Below are positions 47,646 through 57,224 of a stretch of 64,000 nt of DNA, piece by piece. Under the pieces are notes generated by a model. It was not told where the DNA came from. It saw only the letters and a list, made by a program, of their open reading frames with translations, and made no database searches. Each line of letters opens with the position of its first letter. Position 1 is the stretch's first letter. This DNA comes from Sulfitobacter noctilucicola. GTDB lineage: Bacteria > Pseudomonadota > Alphaproteobacteria > Rhodobacterales > Rhodobacteraceae. Location: NCBI RefSeq assembly GCF_000622385.1, contig NZ_JASD01000008.1, forward strand, positions 1,798,001 through 1,862,000, read 5' to 3'. The position numbers and the translations under genes are program-made.

Positions 47646-47786
47646 TTGCCGACCCTGCGGGTTTCGGTGATGCTTTGCAAGAGGCAGAAGGACGGCTCTT
47701 TGCCGAAGACGCATCAATGGGCTGGCCCCCCGCGCATCCCGTGCTAACATAAGACAGACAGCACCACAGGCGCAGGGACAGGACGC

Positions 47787-48506
47787 ATGATCAAAAAGAC
47801 ATTTGCAGCAGTTGCTTTCTTGGCGATGCTTGCTGCCTGCGATGTGCAGCAGGTGCCACAATCGCCAACCACGCCTGCGCCGCAGACTACGGCACCAGCG
47901 GCTCCGACGCTTTCGGGCGCACAGGCCGCGCGCAGCTTTGTACGGGTGGTGCAAACGGTTGAGCCGGTGGCCGAACGCGAATGCCGTGCGCGTACGTCGG
48001 GTGTGAATTGCGATTTCAATATCGTGGTAGACGATCGTCCCGGTCAGCCTGCGAATGCGTTCCAGACACTTGATAAACAGGGGCGTCCGGTCGTTGCGTT
48101 CACCCTCGCGTTGATCGCAGATGCCCGCAACGAAGACGAGCTGGCCTTTGTGTTGGGGCATGAAACAGCGCACCACATCGGCGGCCATATCGCCCGCCAA
48201 CAGCAAAATGCTGTTGCTGGCGCCGTGATCTTTTCGGGGCTTGCCACACTTGCCGGCGGGGGCGCGGAAGCGGTCCGTTCCGCACAGCAACTTGGGGCAA
48301 CAGTGGGTGCGCGCAGTTACTCGAAAGAATTTGAGCTTGAGGCCGACGCGCTTGGCACGATCATCACAAAACGGGCAGGATACGATCCGCTGCGCGGCTC
48401 TGAATTCTTTACCCGTATCCCTGACCCGGGCGACAAATTCCTTGGGACCCATCCACCTAATGCATCGCGGATCGACGTTGTGCGCCGGACTGCTGCAGGA
48501 TTGTAG
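47787..48506 (+). CDS. M48-family metallopeptidase lipoprotein
   Basis: A 239-residue lipoprotein (MIKKTFAAVAFLAMLAAC, lipobox LAAC). After a Pro/Thr/Gln-rich spacer comes a peptidase domain with the zinc motif GHETAHHIGGHIA (HExxH, near residue 128) and a third ligand in FELEADALGTII. This resembles BepA/LoiP-type periplasmic proteases in outer-membrane protein quality control. It is shorter than BepA and lacks TPR repeats. Confidence 0.88.
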   Translation: MIKKTFAAVAFLAMLAACDVQQVPQSPTTPAPQTTAPAAPTLSGAQAARSFVRVVQTVEPVAERECRARTSGVNCDFNIVVDDRPGQPANAFQTLDKQGRPVVAFTLALIADARNEDELAFVLGHETAHHIGGHIARQQQNAVAGAVIFSGLATLAGGGAEAVRSAQQLGATVGARSYSKEFELEADALGTIITKRAGYDPLRGSEFFTRIPDPGDKFLGTHPPNASRIDVVRRTAAGL

Positions 48507-48511
48507 TCGGT

Positions 48512-48877
48512 TTGTATAAATCAGGCGTGATCCTGAATGATAAAGGATCGAAATATGCGGTGTCAGGCACACGCGTGTCTGACAGGGCTGGTGTCGACGC
48601 CGCGCTGAAACAGCTGAAACGCGAAAAGTCCTATGCCAAGGCCACCCATAATACGTGGGGCGTGCTTTTGCCCGATGGCACCCCGTTGAAGGGGGATGAC
48701 GGAGAAGCAGGTGCCGGGATGATAATTCTGCGCATGCTTGAGCGCGCGGAACTCAGCGGTGAACTGATTATCGTGACACGCTGGTACGGTGGCAAACATC
48801 TGGGAGGAGACAGGTTCCGTCATGTGCAAACCTGTGTAACGGTTTACCTAGAGGCTAAGCGCGATGGCCGCGAATAG
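48512..48877 (+). CDS. IMPACT (YigZ)-family protein
   Basis: A protein of up to 121 residues with the UPF0029/IMPACT N-terminal domain. SKYAVSGTRVSDRAGVDAALKQLKREKSYAKATHNTWGVLL and the DDGEAGAGMIILRMLE and VTRWYGGKHLGGDRFRHV signatures are seen. The usual C-terminal YigZ domain is missing, as in many alphaproteobacterial members. The start is uncertain: TTG at 48512 has AGGA upstream, and a GTG follows at 48527. It begins 5 bp after the M48 gene. Confidence 0.8.
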   Translation: MYKSGVILNDKGSKYAVSGTRVSDRAGVDAALKQLKREKSYAKATHNTWGVLLPDGTPLKGDDGEAGAGMIILRMLERAELSGELIIVTRWYGGKHLGGDRFRHVQTCVTVYLEAKRDGRE

Positions 48878-49471
48878 ACAAATAGACGCCAGAAGCACAA
48901 AGCTGTGCCAGATCGCATTCTGATAGCGCATGCCGGGGTGGGCATAGATCCGCGTACCTACAGAATAGATCAGCCCGCCGATGACCACGAGGGCGACAAC
49001 CACACCGCTGAGCGTTTGCCACATAGGCCAGACCAACAACGTAGAAAGCCACCCCATTCCCAGATAAAGCCCCAGTGACCCCTTGGCCGCAGTGGACCAG
49101 AATGACAGCTTGGCAACGGCACCCAGCACGGCCAAAGCCCAGACCAGCCCGAGAATTCCATAGGCAAAGCCGGACCCGATAACGACGACGATGGGCGTGT
49201 AAGAGCCTGCAATCTTGAGGTAAATCGCGGCATGATCAATGCGGTGCAACGTGGGTCGAAGCCGGTCGACCGGACACATGTGATAAAGCGCCGAGGCCGC
49301 GAAAGCCAGGATCAGACACCCCGCATAAAGCGCCGTGGCCGCAAGGGCCGATCCGGAATGCTGTGCTGCGTGGGCGATCAACAAGATCGAGGCAGGAACG
49401 GAAAACAACAACCCCGCCGCATGGACGGCTGCATCTGCAAGGGTCTCAGCTTTGGAGTAAGGATAAGCCAT
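48848..49471 (-). CDS. hemolysin III family (TrhA/YqfA-like) membrane protein
   Basis: A 207-residue seven-helix membrane protein of the PAQR/hemolysin III family. MAYPYSKAETLADAAVHAAGLLFSV opens it; SALYHMCPVDRLRPTLHRIDHAAIYLKIAGSYTPI near residue 60 carries the conserved Ser-His-x-His-Asp zinc-site residues; the final helix has HSFVLLASICLFAAI. ATG at 49469-49471; the TTG one codon earlier is unnecessary. Its 3' end overlaps the convergent IMPACT gene by 30 bp. Confidence 0.9.
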   Translation of the reverse strand: MAYPYSKAETLADAAVHAAGLLFSVPASILLIAHAAQHSGSALAATALYAGCLILAFAASALYHMCPVDRLRPTLHRIDHAAIYLKIAGSYTPIVVVIGSGFAYGILGLVWALAVLGAVAKLSFWSTAAKGSLGLYLGMGWLSTLLVWPMWQTLSGVVVALVVIGGLIYSVGTRIYAHPGMRYQNAIWHSFVLLASICLFAAIALSL

Positions 49472-49529
49472 CAAATATCGTTAACCGATAAAAATTAAGA
49501 TGTGATGGCCCCAGCGTGCTCACCTTGCG

Positions 49530-49901
49530 TCAATCACGCTGCTGTCGCCGCAGGTGCATTTGGTACAGCAGCGGGGCCGCAAAATGGTCATACACCTTTT
49601 GTGCGATCCAGTTCACGCCCGGCAGGGAGACCAGACGTGCCAGCCAGCGGGTTTGGGGAATATCCTGCCAAAGAACGACGAACGCGGGAATACCACCATA
49701 GGTTTGCCCACCCTTGCGCACGTGGAAACGCCGTGCCGCATCTTCCGCAGTGATGCCCCAATCGCGCAGCTTCGCAGGGTCGGTCGCGTCATCATACCGG
49801 ATTGGCAAGGCCGCCCGCGCGCTCAACTTCGCATAGTGGTCAACTTCGCGGCTGCAGATCGGGCAGCTTGCGTTGTATAGAACTTCGGTTTTCTCACTCA
49901 T
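49530..49901 (-). CDS. DCC-family thiol-disulfide oxidoreductase-like protein (DUF393)
   Basis: A 123-residue protein. LYNASCPICSREVDHYAKL at the N-terminus is the DxxCxxC-type motif of the DCC/DUF393 family, here with Asn in place of the first Asp. FHVRKGGQTYGGIPAFVVLWQDIP follows, then a C-terminal amphipathic segment. Predicted thioredoxin-like fold, redox substrate unknown. It ends shortly before the hemolysin III gene region. Confidence 0.85.
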   Translation of the reverse strand: MSEKTEVLYNASCPICSREVDHYAKLSARAALPIRYDDATDPAKLRDWGITAEDAARRFHVRKGGQTYGGIPAFVVLWQDIPQTRWLARLVSLPGVNWIAQKVYDHFAAPLLYQMHLRRQQRD

Positions 49902-49939
49902 TTGCGTCAGATAGGGCGCCTGATGTCGGCTTCAAAGGC

Positions 49940-50296
49940 TCAGCGCGGCTTATTGCTATCAATCCAGCGCGACATAAGGGCGCGATCCTTGAAGCATTCC
50001 GGCGGCACCGGATTGCGTTTGAGCCGCGCGATCCGTTCGGCAAAGGCCACCTGTTTCGACGACGGATAGTCCGAAAAACGCCCCTGCGGTGCAGGTGCCT
50101 TGTGCGCGTCGATCCACTTTGACAGCGCCGCACGGTCTGCGGTGATCCCGTCGGGCAGCGGATCGCCCGATTTGGCGGCCAGCGTTGTGGCATAGGCGAT
50201 CTGCTTTTCCGTGGCGGGCAGCGGGGCGTCGGTCTGAACGGGCTGCGCGCCCTGTGCGGGTGAGAACAGACCGGGGAAGGTGGGTTGAAAGGACAT
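49940..50296 (-). CDS. two-repeat protein of unknown function, probable SOS gene
   Basis: A 118-residue protein with a Pro-rich N-terminus and two copies of a roughly 40-residue motif. Copy 1 (about 29-64) is TEKQIAYATTLAAKSG-N2-LPDGITADRAALSKWID, and copy 2 (about 77-114) is SSKQVAFAERIARLKR-N2-VPPECFKDRALMSRWID. The pattern resembles DUF3072-like helix motifs, but I cannot assign it firmly. A perfect GAAC-N7-GAAC (alphaproteobacterial LexA-type) box lies 49 bp upstream, suggesting DNA-damage induction. Confidence 0.75.
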   Translation of the reverse strand: MSFQPTFPGLFSPAQGAQPVQTDAPLPATEKQIAYATTLAAKSGDPLPDGITADRAALSKWIDAHKAPAPQGRFSDYPSSKQVAFAERIARLKRNPVPPECFKDRALMSRWIDSNKPR

Positions 50297-50344
50297 GGAA
50301 TATTCCTTGCGTTCTACTGTGTCTTAACTCTTGGTTAACATATA

Positions 50345-50359
50345 GAACAGAGGGGGAAC
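50345..50359 (-). promoter_or_regulatory. alphaproteobacterial LexA (SOS) box
   Basis: GAAC at 50345-50348 and GAAC at 50356-50359, separated by exactly 7 bp, reads GTTC-N7-GTTC on the minus strand. That is the LexA consensus described for alphaproteobacteria. It is 49-63 bp before the ATG of the two-repeat protein, a normal operator position. Confidence 0.65.
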
Positions 50360-50813
50360 ATTTTCAAGTGTTCTTGCTATGTGCTGTAATCCATGCACCC
50401 CACGCGCCCGGCAGAGACAGCCCCTGGGGTGGCGCATCCGACGTGGGTTCAGGTCAGTTTATGGTGGCTGTTGTAGTCTTCTATTTGATGAAAGCGCATC
50501 TGTCTGACAAAGCGCCAGCCCGACGGAGGGGCTGCCGCTGCACGGCGGCTACGCCTTGATCCCGTGCGGGATTGGATTCAATCGGTCCAAACTTTGTGAT
50601 CCGACCCATAGTATGTATTAGCTTAGGTCACAACGCGACCGGACGAAGTACCTCGCAAAACGATCGCTAGACTATGCCATTCGCTTCTATCTGCCGCTAA
50701 CTGGTCTATGGCTTCTAGCATGATTGAACGGCTCTCTGTATTTGGGTGCGGGGCCTTCAGTCATCGGTTAACTGATGACTCCAGAAGGTAATATTTGATG
50801 GCGGTGTAGCCAC
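50360..50813. other. 454-bp intergenic region without a clear gene
   Basis: Between the SOS-box promoter and the end of rimO. It contains AGTCATC/GATGACT arms at 50759-50765 and 50774-50780 (a hairpin near the rimO 3' end, without a T-run). A 34-codon frame starting at 50460 has no ribosome site. Composition is less GC-rich near 50580-50800. I see no RNA gene, transposon end or convincing CDS here. Confidence 0.5.
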
Positions 50814-52184
50814 TCAAACAACCCGCCCCCACAAATCATACTCCCCGGCTTCCTCCACCTCGACCGTGACGATATCCCCGACGGACACCCCCTCGAACCC
50901 TTCGTCGATAAACAGGTTCCCGTCGATCTCGGGCGCATCCGCCTTGGTCCGGCAGGTTGCTGCCTCGGCGTCGATCTCGTCCACGATCACATCAATCCGG
51001 CTCCCGACCTTTGCTTCCAGCTTGGCTTCCGAAATTGCCTGCGCCTTTTCCATAAACCGGTTCCAGCGGTCCTGTTTTACCTGCGGCTCCACATGATCCG
51101 GCAGGGCGTTTGACCGCGCGCCTTCGACGTTTTCGTATTGAAAGCAACCCACACGGTCCAACTGCGCCTCGTCCAGCCAATCCAGCAGGGTCTGGAACTC
51201 CGCCTCCGTCTCGCCCGGATAGCCGACGATGAAGGTGGAGCGCAGGGTTATGTCGGGGCAGATGTCGCGCCAGGCGGCGATTTCGTCCAGCGTTTTGGCC
51301 GCTGCCGCAGGGCGGGCCATGCGTCTAAGGACATCAGGGTGCGCGTGCTGGAACGGGATATCCATATAGGGCAACACCAGCCCTTCGGCCATCAGCGGGA
51401 TCAACTGGCGCACGTGCGGATAGGGGTAGACGTAATGCAGCCGGACCCACGCGCCCAGCGATCCCAGATCACGCGCCAGGTCGGTGATATGGGCGCGGTG
51501 GCCGCGGTCCTCGGCGTGTTTGATATCGACGCCGTAGGCCGAGGTGTCCTGAGAGATCACCAGCAACTCCTTCACGCCGCTGTCGACCAGCCGTTCGGCC
51601 TCGCGCAGCACGGCATGGGCAGGACGCGATTGCAACCGCCCGCGCATGTCGGGAATGATGCAAAACTTGCACTTGTGGTTACAGCCTTCGGAAATTTTGA
51701 GATAGCTGTAATGGCGCGGCGTGAGGGAGACCTGTTGCGCAGGCAACAGATCGATAAAGGGATCGGGCGACGGTGGCACGGCGCTGTGCACGGCATCCAG
51801 CACCTGTTCGTATTGATGCGGGCCGGTCACGGCAAGGATCTTGGGGTGATGTTCGCGGATGTAGTCAGGTTCGGCACCCAGACATCCCGTCACAATCACG
51901 CGCCCGTTTTCGTTCAGCGCTTCACCGATGGCATCAAGGGATTCTGCCTTGGCTGAATCAAGAAATCCGCAGGTATTCACAATCACCGCATCCGCACCGG
52001 AATAATCGGGCGACACGCCATACCCTTCGGCCCGCAGGCGCGTCAGAATGCGTTCGCTGTCGACCAAAGCTTTGGGGCAGCCCAAAGATACCATGCCGAT
52101 GGTCGGCTGGCCCGGGCGCTTTGGGTCGGTGATCCGCGCACGCGGGGCGAGGTCGGGGCGTAGTTCTGGTGGGTTTGTGCTCAT
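50814..52184 (-). CDS. rimO: ribosomal protein S12 methylthiotransferase
   Basis: A 456-residue radical-SAM methylthiotransferase that modifies the beta-carbon of an Asp in ribosomal protein S12. The N-terminal UPF0004 domain has [14 protein letters not shown] and [14 protein letters not shown] cysteines. The radical SAM cluster motif is [15 protein letters not shown] near residue 157, and a C-terminal TRAM domain follows. The ATG at 52182-52184 gives [10 protein letters not shown]; a TTG six codons earlier is weaker. Divergent from the asmA-like gene. Confidence 0.95.
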   Translation of the reverse strand: MSTNPPELRPDLAPRARITDPKRPGQPTIGMVSLGCPKALVDSERILTRLRAEGYGVSPDYSGADAVIVNTCGFLDSAKAESLDAIGEALNENGRVIVTGCLGAEPDYIREHHPKILAVTGPHQYEQVLDAVHSAVPPSPDPFIDLLPAQQVSLTPRHYSYLKISEGCNHKCKFCIIPDMRGRLQSRPAHAVLREAERLVDSGVKELLVISQDTSAYGVDIKHAEDRGHRAHITDLARDLGSLGAWVRLHYVYPYPHVRQLIPLMAEGLVLPYMDIPFQHAHPDVLRRMARPAAAAKTLDEIAAWRDICPDITLRSTFIVGYPGETEAEFQTLLDWLDEAQLDRVGCFQYENVEGARSNALPDHVEPQVKQDRWNRFMEKAQAISEAKLEAKVGSRIDVIVDEIDAEAATCRTKADAPEIDGNLFIDEGFEGVSVGDIVTVEVEEAGEYDLWGRVV

Positions 52185-52243
52185 GATGTGGCTATAGTCC
52201 AAGCAAAGGGTGTGTGAAAGCCCCGGGCAGAGAGGTGTGGGAC

Positions 52244-54175
52244 ATGAAATGGATCGTTAGGATCATCGGAATTCTGGTTATCATGGCGGTGATTGCCGTT
52301 GTCGGTGTGTTGATGTTGCCAGCCGACCGGATTGCAAGGATTGCATCGGATCAGTTGACGCGTGTCACGGGCCGCGATGTGAAAATCAGCGGCGATGTCG
52401 GCATGACGTTCTGGCCTGTTCTGGGCGTGACTGCGGGCGGGCTAGAGATTGGCAATGCCGACTGGACCGATGGAGAGGCGATGCTGAGCACCGCGCAGGC
52501 AGCAATCGGTGTGGATGCAGGGGCGTTACTGCGTGGCGAGATCAGGATCACCAATGTCGAAGCGACGAGCCCCACCATCCGATTACAAAGTCGCGCTGAC
52601 GGGCGGGCCAACTGGCTGTTTACGGATGCGGATGGTGAAACCCGCATAGAGACGGGATCCGAGGCTGGCACAGCGACACGGCCTATCACCATCCAGCGGC
52701 TGGTTATCCGGGATGCGGCGTTGATCTATGATGCCGAGGGCAGCGATCTGGTATCATATGCTGGCGTTGATCTGTCGCTAGATTGGCCGGACCAGAATGG
52801 TCCCGCTGCAATCGAAGCGAGTTTGCGCCCCGCGGCACAGAAGGTAGATGTCGTGGCAACGATTGATGCTTTCTCCGGATTTCTGAATGGACAGGTGCAG
52901 CCATTGGCATTCGAAATGCGCACGCAAGGAGGCGAGATGTCTTTAAATGGGCGTGCATCCCTGCAAGGTGCGGTTGCCGGCAAACTTCGCCTCAAGACCT
53001 CGGATACTGGTGCCTTTATGGCTGCACTGGGTGTAGGGGGTGTCGATCTCCCGGAAGGATTTGGCCGCACGATAGACACCAGCGCGGACATTACCCTCAC
53101 ACCGGACCGCAAGCTGGCCCTGCGGGAATTGGTGGCGGATTTGGGCGGGAATACCTTGCGCGGTGCGGCCGACATCGAGCTGAACGGCACGCCGCAGATT
53201 AACGCGCAACTGCAAGCCGGCGCATTGGATATGCGCAGCCTCACGTCTGGCGGCGAAAGTTCAGGCAGCGCTGCATCCTCCGCTGGATGGTCCCGCGCAC
53301 CGATTGATGCCTCAGGCCTTTCCGCTTTCAACGGCGCAATTGCGTTAAGTGCGGACAGCATTGATCTGGGCACACTCAAACTGGGCAAAACCCGCAGCCT
53401 GCTAAGCAATGACCGCGCGCGCATGGTGTTCGAGCTGCGCGAGGTTTCTGGCTATGGCGGCGTATTCAGCGGTGAATTCGTGATGAACAATCGAAACGGT
53501 CTGTCGGTCGGGGGCAATCTGCGTGCCGCCGGGGTTGAGATGAAAGGGCTGCTCGCGGATATGGCAGGACTGTCGCGCTTTACCGGCGCGGGCGATGCCG
53601 AGGTGTCCTTCCTCGGGGTCGGCCAGAACCTTGATGCAATCATGCGGTCGCTCTCGGGAAAAGGAGCGATTAAGGTCGGACGTGGATCAATTGAGGGGAT
53701 CGATCTGGATAATCTACTGGGCTCTTTCGATGTGGCGGGCGGGACAACGGTTTTCGATGCGATGACCGCGACCTTTGCGATGAACGTGGGCGTCTTGACC
53801 AACGATAACCTGCAAATGTCGCTGACAAACTTTAATGCAAGCGGTGTGGGGCAGGTGAACCTTGGTGCACAGACGCTGGACTACACGGTGACGCCGAAAG
53901 CGCTGCGCGTGAACAATGATCGCGGGCTGGCGGTTCCGGTGCGCATCTCCGGCCCTTGGTCTGACCCGCGCATCAAGCCCGATCTACAGGCAGTGATCGA
54001 CCTCAACTTTTCCGAAGAACGCGAACGTGCAGAAGAGCGCGTGAAGCAAAACGTGAACGAAAAGCTGGAAGAAGAATTGGGCATCACGCGTGAGGACGGT
54101 CAATCGGTTGAGGATGCCGTCAAGGACGAGTTGGAAGACAAGCTGAAGAAAGAGCTTTTTAAGCTGTTTGACTGA
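52244..54175 (+). CDS. AsmA-family inner-membrane-anchored protein
   Basis: A 643-residue protein with one N-terminal helix ([25 protein letters not shown]). The AsmA N-terminal region follows ([44 protein letters not shown]), with a long beta-rich periplasmic region, and the AsmA_2 signature [24 protein letters not shown] near residue 472. The C-terminus is a charged coiled coil. AsmA-like proteins bridge the periplasm and are implicated in phospholipid transport and outer-membrane homeostasis. GAGAGG precedes the ATG at 52244. Confidence 0.9.
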   Translation: MKWIVRIIGILVIMAVIAVVGVLMLPADRIARIASDQLTRVTGRDVKISGDVGMTFWPVLGVTAGGLEIGNADWTDGEAMLSTAQAAIGVDAGALLRGEIRITNVEATSPTIRLQSRADGRANWLFTDADGETRIETGSEAGTATRPITIQRLVIRDAALIYDAEGSDLVSYAGVDLSLDWPDQNGPAAIEASLRPAAQKVDVVATIDAFSGFLNGQVQPLAFEMRTQGGEMSLNGRASLQGAVAGKLRLKTSDTGAFMAALGVGGVDLPEGFGRTIDTSADITLTPDRKLALRELVADLGGNTLRGAADIELNGTPQINAQLQAGALDMRSLTSGGESSGSAASSAGWSRAPIDASGLSAFNGAIALSADSIDLGTLKLGKTRSLLSNDRARMVFELREVSGYGGVFSGEFVMNNRNGLSVGGNLRAAGVEMKGLLADMAGLSRFTGAGDAEVSFLGVGQNLDAIMRSLSGKGAIKVGRGSIEGIDLDNLLGSFDVAGGTTVFDAMTATFAMNVGVLTNDNLQMSLTNFNASGVGQVNLGAQTLDYTVTPKALRVNNDRGLAVPVRISGPWSDPRIKPDLQAVIDLNFSEERERAEERVKQNVNEKLEEELGITREDGQSVEDAVKDELEDKLKKELFKLFD

Positions 54176-54323
54176 CGAACTCCTATGGCAAATAGGCGAG
54201 TGGGCGTGCAGGTTTTGGCTGCTGCGAAATAGCGCATGCAGAATGCAATAGTCTTGGGGTTTCGCGTGACCCACGCCTGCGCTAGATGTCTGTTCTGACC
54301 CGCGCGAGACAGGAGACGCTCCA

Positions 54324-55556
54324 ATGGCCAACGATCTTTTCAACAGCTTCATGACCGGTCCGGATGAAAACGGGCGCTTTGGTGATTTCGGGGGGCGTTT
54401 TGTTTCAGAGACGCTGATGCCGCTGATCCTCGAGCTGGAAGAGCAGTATGAGATTGCCAAGACGGACGAGACGTTCTGGGCAGAGATGCATGATCTTTGG
54501 ACGCACTATGTTGGACGCCCCAGCCCGCTCTATTTCGCGGAACGCCTGACCGACAAGCTTGGTGGAGCGAAGGTCTACATGAAGCGCGACGAGCTGAACC
54601 ACACGGGCGCGCACAAGATTAATAACGTGCTGGGCCAGATCATCCTTGCCCGCCGCATGGGTAAAAAGCGGATCATCGCGGAAACAGGCGCGGGGCAGCA
54701 CGGTGTGGCCACTGCAACGGTTTGCGCCAAGTTCGGCCTTAAATGTGTGGTCTATATGGGCGCACACGACGTGGAGCGGCAGGCACCCAACGTGTTCCGC
54801 ATGCGTCTCCTGGGTGCGGAGATCATACCTGTCACGTCAGGTCGCGGCACCTTGAAAGACGCAATGAACGATGCGCTGCGCGACTGGGTCACCAACGTGC
54901 GCGACACGTTCTATTGCATCGGCACAGTTGCCGGTCCGCACCCTTATCCCGCCATGGTCCGCGATTTCCAAAGCATCATCGGCAAAGAAGTGCGCGAGCA
55001 GATGACCGAGGCCGAAGGCCGTTTGCCGGACACAGTTATCGCCGCCATCGGGGGCGGATCAAATGCGATGGGCCTGTTTTATCCGTTTCTTGATGACAAA
55101 GAAGTGGGCATCATTGGTGTCGAAGCGGGCGGCAAAGGTGTGAATGCCAAGATGGAGCATTGCGCGTCGCTCACTGGCGGACGGCCGGGTGTTCTGCACG
55201 GTAACCGCACCTATCTGCTGCAAGATGATGACGGTCAGATACTCGAAGGGTTCAGCATCTCGGCGGGTCTCGACTATCCCGGTATCGGGCCCGAGCACGC
55301 CTGGCTGCACGATATTGGCCGCGCCGAATATGTGTCAATCACAGACAAGGAAGCGTTAGCCGCATTTCAGGTATCATGTGAGTTGGAAGGCATCATTCCT
55401 GCACTTGAGCCATCCCACGCTCTGGCCCATGTTATGAAGATTGCGCCTGATCTGCCGAAAGATCACATCATCTGCATGAACATGTGTGGCCGTGGCGATA
55501 AAGATATCTTTACCGTCGCCAAGGCGCTTGGCTTCGAGATGGGTGAATTCGCCTGA
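54324..55556 (+). CDS. trpB: tryptophan synthase beta chain
   Basis: PLP enzyme joining indole and serine to make tryptophan. The 410 residues start [31 protein letters not shown], the usual TrpB N-terminus. [15 protein letters not shown] (PLP Lys, near residue 95), [12 protein letters not shown] and [13 protein letters not shown] (phosphate-binding loop, near residue 238) are all intact. trpA and trpF are not in the window, so it stands alone here. A hairpin follows. Confidence 0.97.
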   Translation: MANDLFNSFMTGPDENGRFGDFGGRFVSETLMPLILELEEQYEIAKTDETFWAEMHDLWTHYVGRPSPLYFAERLTDKLGGAKVYMKRDELNHTGAHKINNVLGQIILARRMGKKRIIAETGAGQHGVATATVCAKFGLKCVVYMGAHDVERQAPNVFRMRLLGAEIIPVTSGRGTLKDAMNDALRDWVTNVRDTFYCIGTVAGPHPYPAMVRDFQSIIGKEVREQMTEAEGRLPDTVIAAIGGGSNAMGLFYPFLDDKEVGIIGVEAGGKGVNAKMEHCASLTGGRPGVLHGNRTYLLQDDDGQILEGFSISAGLDYPGIGPEHAWLHDIGRAEYVSITDKEALAAFQVSCELEGIIPALEPSHALAHVMKIAPDLPKDHIICMNMCGRGDKDIFTVAKALGFEMGEFA

Positions 55557-55572
55557 CGTTATCTTAAGTCTT

Positions 55573-55601
55573 CGCTGACACCTGTCTTTCGGGTGTCAGC
55601 G
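55573..55601 (+). terminator. hairpin after trpB, between convergent genes
   Basis: CGCTGACACC (55573-55582) pairs perfectly with GGTGTCAGCG (55592-55601). It lies 16 bp after the trpB stop and just before the convergent DUF2237 stop, so it may act for both strands. No T-run. Confidence 0.55.
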
Positions 55602-55615
55602 GCAACGCGCCTGCT

Positions 55616-55999
55616 CTATTCGTCTGCGGTATCAATTGCATGGTCTTGCAGAATCCTGAGCGGTACCGCCTCCAGCGCGCGCTTGTGCGTTGCCTCAAGA
55701 TAGACCTTCGGGCCGCATCCTTCATCTGCCGCCTGCCGGAAACGTCCGGCACACAGACACCACGGATCCCCGGGCTTGAGCCCTGCAAAGCCGAACTCAG
55801 GGCGCGGTGTGCTCAGGTCATTTCCGACATATTTCGAAAAGGCGAGGAATTCGGCCGTCATCACCGCGCATACCGTATGGCTGCCCTGATCCGCCGCGCA
55901 GGTGTTGCAAAAGCCATCGCGGAAAAAACCCGTGACAGGATCGGTGCCGCAGATGATGAGCGGACCATCAAGTACGTTTACACTTTCATCCGGTTCCAT
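55616..55999 (-). CDS. DUF2237 family protein
   Basis: A 127-residue protein. NVLDGPLIICGTDPVTGFFRDGFCNTCAADQGSHTVCAVMTAEFLAFSK and NDLSTPRPEFGFAGLKPGDPWCLCAGRF match the highly conserved DUF2237 core, including five Cys that could bind a metal or form disulfides. LEATHKRALEAVPL follows. Function unknown. Adjacent, in the same direction, to the serine hydrolase gene. Confidence 0.9.
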   Translation of the reverse strand: MEPDESVNVLDGPLIICGTDPVTGFFRDGFCNTCAADQGSHTVCAVMTAEFLAFSKYVGNDLSTPRPEFGFAGLKPGDPWCLCAGRFRQAADEGCGPKVYLEATHKRALEAVPLRILQDHAIDTADE

Positions 56000-56005
56000 T
56001 GGCCC

Positions 56006-57169
56006 TCACATGTTCTGCGCAATCTTGCGGAACATTTCGATGTTCTGCCCGGATACGCCTTCTTCCCTGAATTTGCGGTCTGCCGCGTTGGTCGCGATCA
56101 CGACGCCACGGTCCGTATCGATATAGATGTATTGACCATAGATACCACGTGCCATGTATTCTCCTGGCACCGCGCCTACTGGTATCCACCATTGATACCC
56201 GTATCCGATCTCGCCTTCAGCCGTAGGTGCGCTGGGCACGGTTGACGCTTCTACCCATTCACGCGGAACAATTTGCGTACCGTTCCACTCGCCACCCTGA
56301 AGATACATTTGACCGAAGCGTGCATAATCCCGCGTGGTTACGTTCAACCCGCCAAGGACAAAGGCAGTGCCAACGCCATCCGTAAGATAGTAGGGCGCAT
56401 ATTCGACGCCCAAGGGCGTGATGACCTTTTCGCTCAGCAGATCCGCGATCGAACGGCCGGTGGCACCACGCACCACCATGCCAATCACATGGGTGTCGAT
56501 TGACACGTATTTCCATTCCGCACCGGGATCGGCGAAGGTTTCGGTCAATCCGGTGGTGAAATCATCCATTTTCCCGCCCAACGCCAACACACGGCCCATG
56601 CGATTGATGTCAGAATTTTTATCCAGATAATCCTCATCGAAGGTCACGCCGCTGGCCATGTTCAAGACCTGCCGAAGGCTGGCACCGTCATAAGCAGTCC
56701 CTTCAAGCGTGGGCGCGTATTTGGTGACAGGGTCGTCAATGGAGGCAATAGCGCCTTCTTCCAACAAGATGCCAACCAGCGCAGACAGATAGCTTTTGGC
56801 CACCGACCAGCTGATGCGCAAATCCTCTGGCTGGGTGGACTGAAAGTAGTTTTCATAGGCGATCTTGCCGTCTTTCAGCACGACCAATGCCGTCACACTG
56901 CGGTCTTCGATCCACGTCTGCGCCCCCTCGGGCAGCTCGCTCTCCGGTCCATAGGCAAGTTCGCTGGTCGGGCCGTCACCGCGATCCAGCGGTACGGTGA
57001 GAAAAGCATCTTTCATGTTTGAGAAGTTGGTCACGATCTTCTCTTCGGAGAAAAGCGAGTTCACAGCCAGAAGGCGCGTTATTTCTTCCCGCTTCCACAA
57101 ACCAACCGCTACCGCGACAATCACCGCAATGAGCAAAAACCGCCCGAGCCATTTTCCGAAACGTCGCAT
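56006..57169 (-). CDS. serine hydrolase of the beta-lactamase (class C) family
   Basis: A 387-residue protein with an N-terminal membrane anchor (FLLIAVIVAVAVGLW), then a penicillin-binding/beta-lactamase fold. RISWSVAKSYLSALVG contains SxxK (Ser-Val-Ala-Lys, near residue 128). A YGYQWWIPV segment near residue 335 and a final Gly-rich GIYGQYIYID strand follow. Likely an esterase or peptidase acting in the periplasm rather than a resistance enzyme. Substrate unknown. It ends 6 bp before the DUF2237 gene. Confidence 0.85.
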   Translation of the reverse strand: MRRFGKWLGRFLLIAVIVAVAVGLWKREEITRLLAVNSLFSEEKIVTNFSNMKDAFLTVPLDRGDGPTSELAYGPESELPEGAQTWIEDRSVTALVVLKDGKIAYENYFQSTQPEDLRISWSVAKSYLSALVGILLEEGAIASIDDPVTKYAPTLEGTAYDGASLRQVLNMASGVTFDEDYLDKNSDINRMGRVLALGGKMDDFTTGLTETFADPGAEWKYVSIDTHVIGMVVRGATGRSIADLLSEKVITPLGVEYAPYYLTDGVGTAFVLGGLNVTTRDYARFGQMYLQGGEWNGTQIVPREWVEASTVPSAPTAEGEIGYGYQWWIPVGAVPGEYMARGIYGQYIYIDTDRGVVIATNAADRKFREEGVSGQNIEMFRKIAQNM

Positions 57170-57224
57170 AGCTGTCTACTTTCTCTGCAGTGGTCTTGCG
57201 GGCATTTGCCGTTCAGACATTAGT

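Noticed and set aside
50460..50559. A 34-codon hydrophobic micro-ORF downstream of the SOS-box promoter
   Set aside because: It has no ribosome binding site and its second half is composed of Arg and Ala codons typical of random GC-rich DNA.
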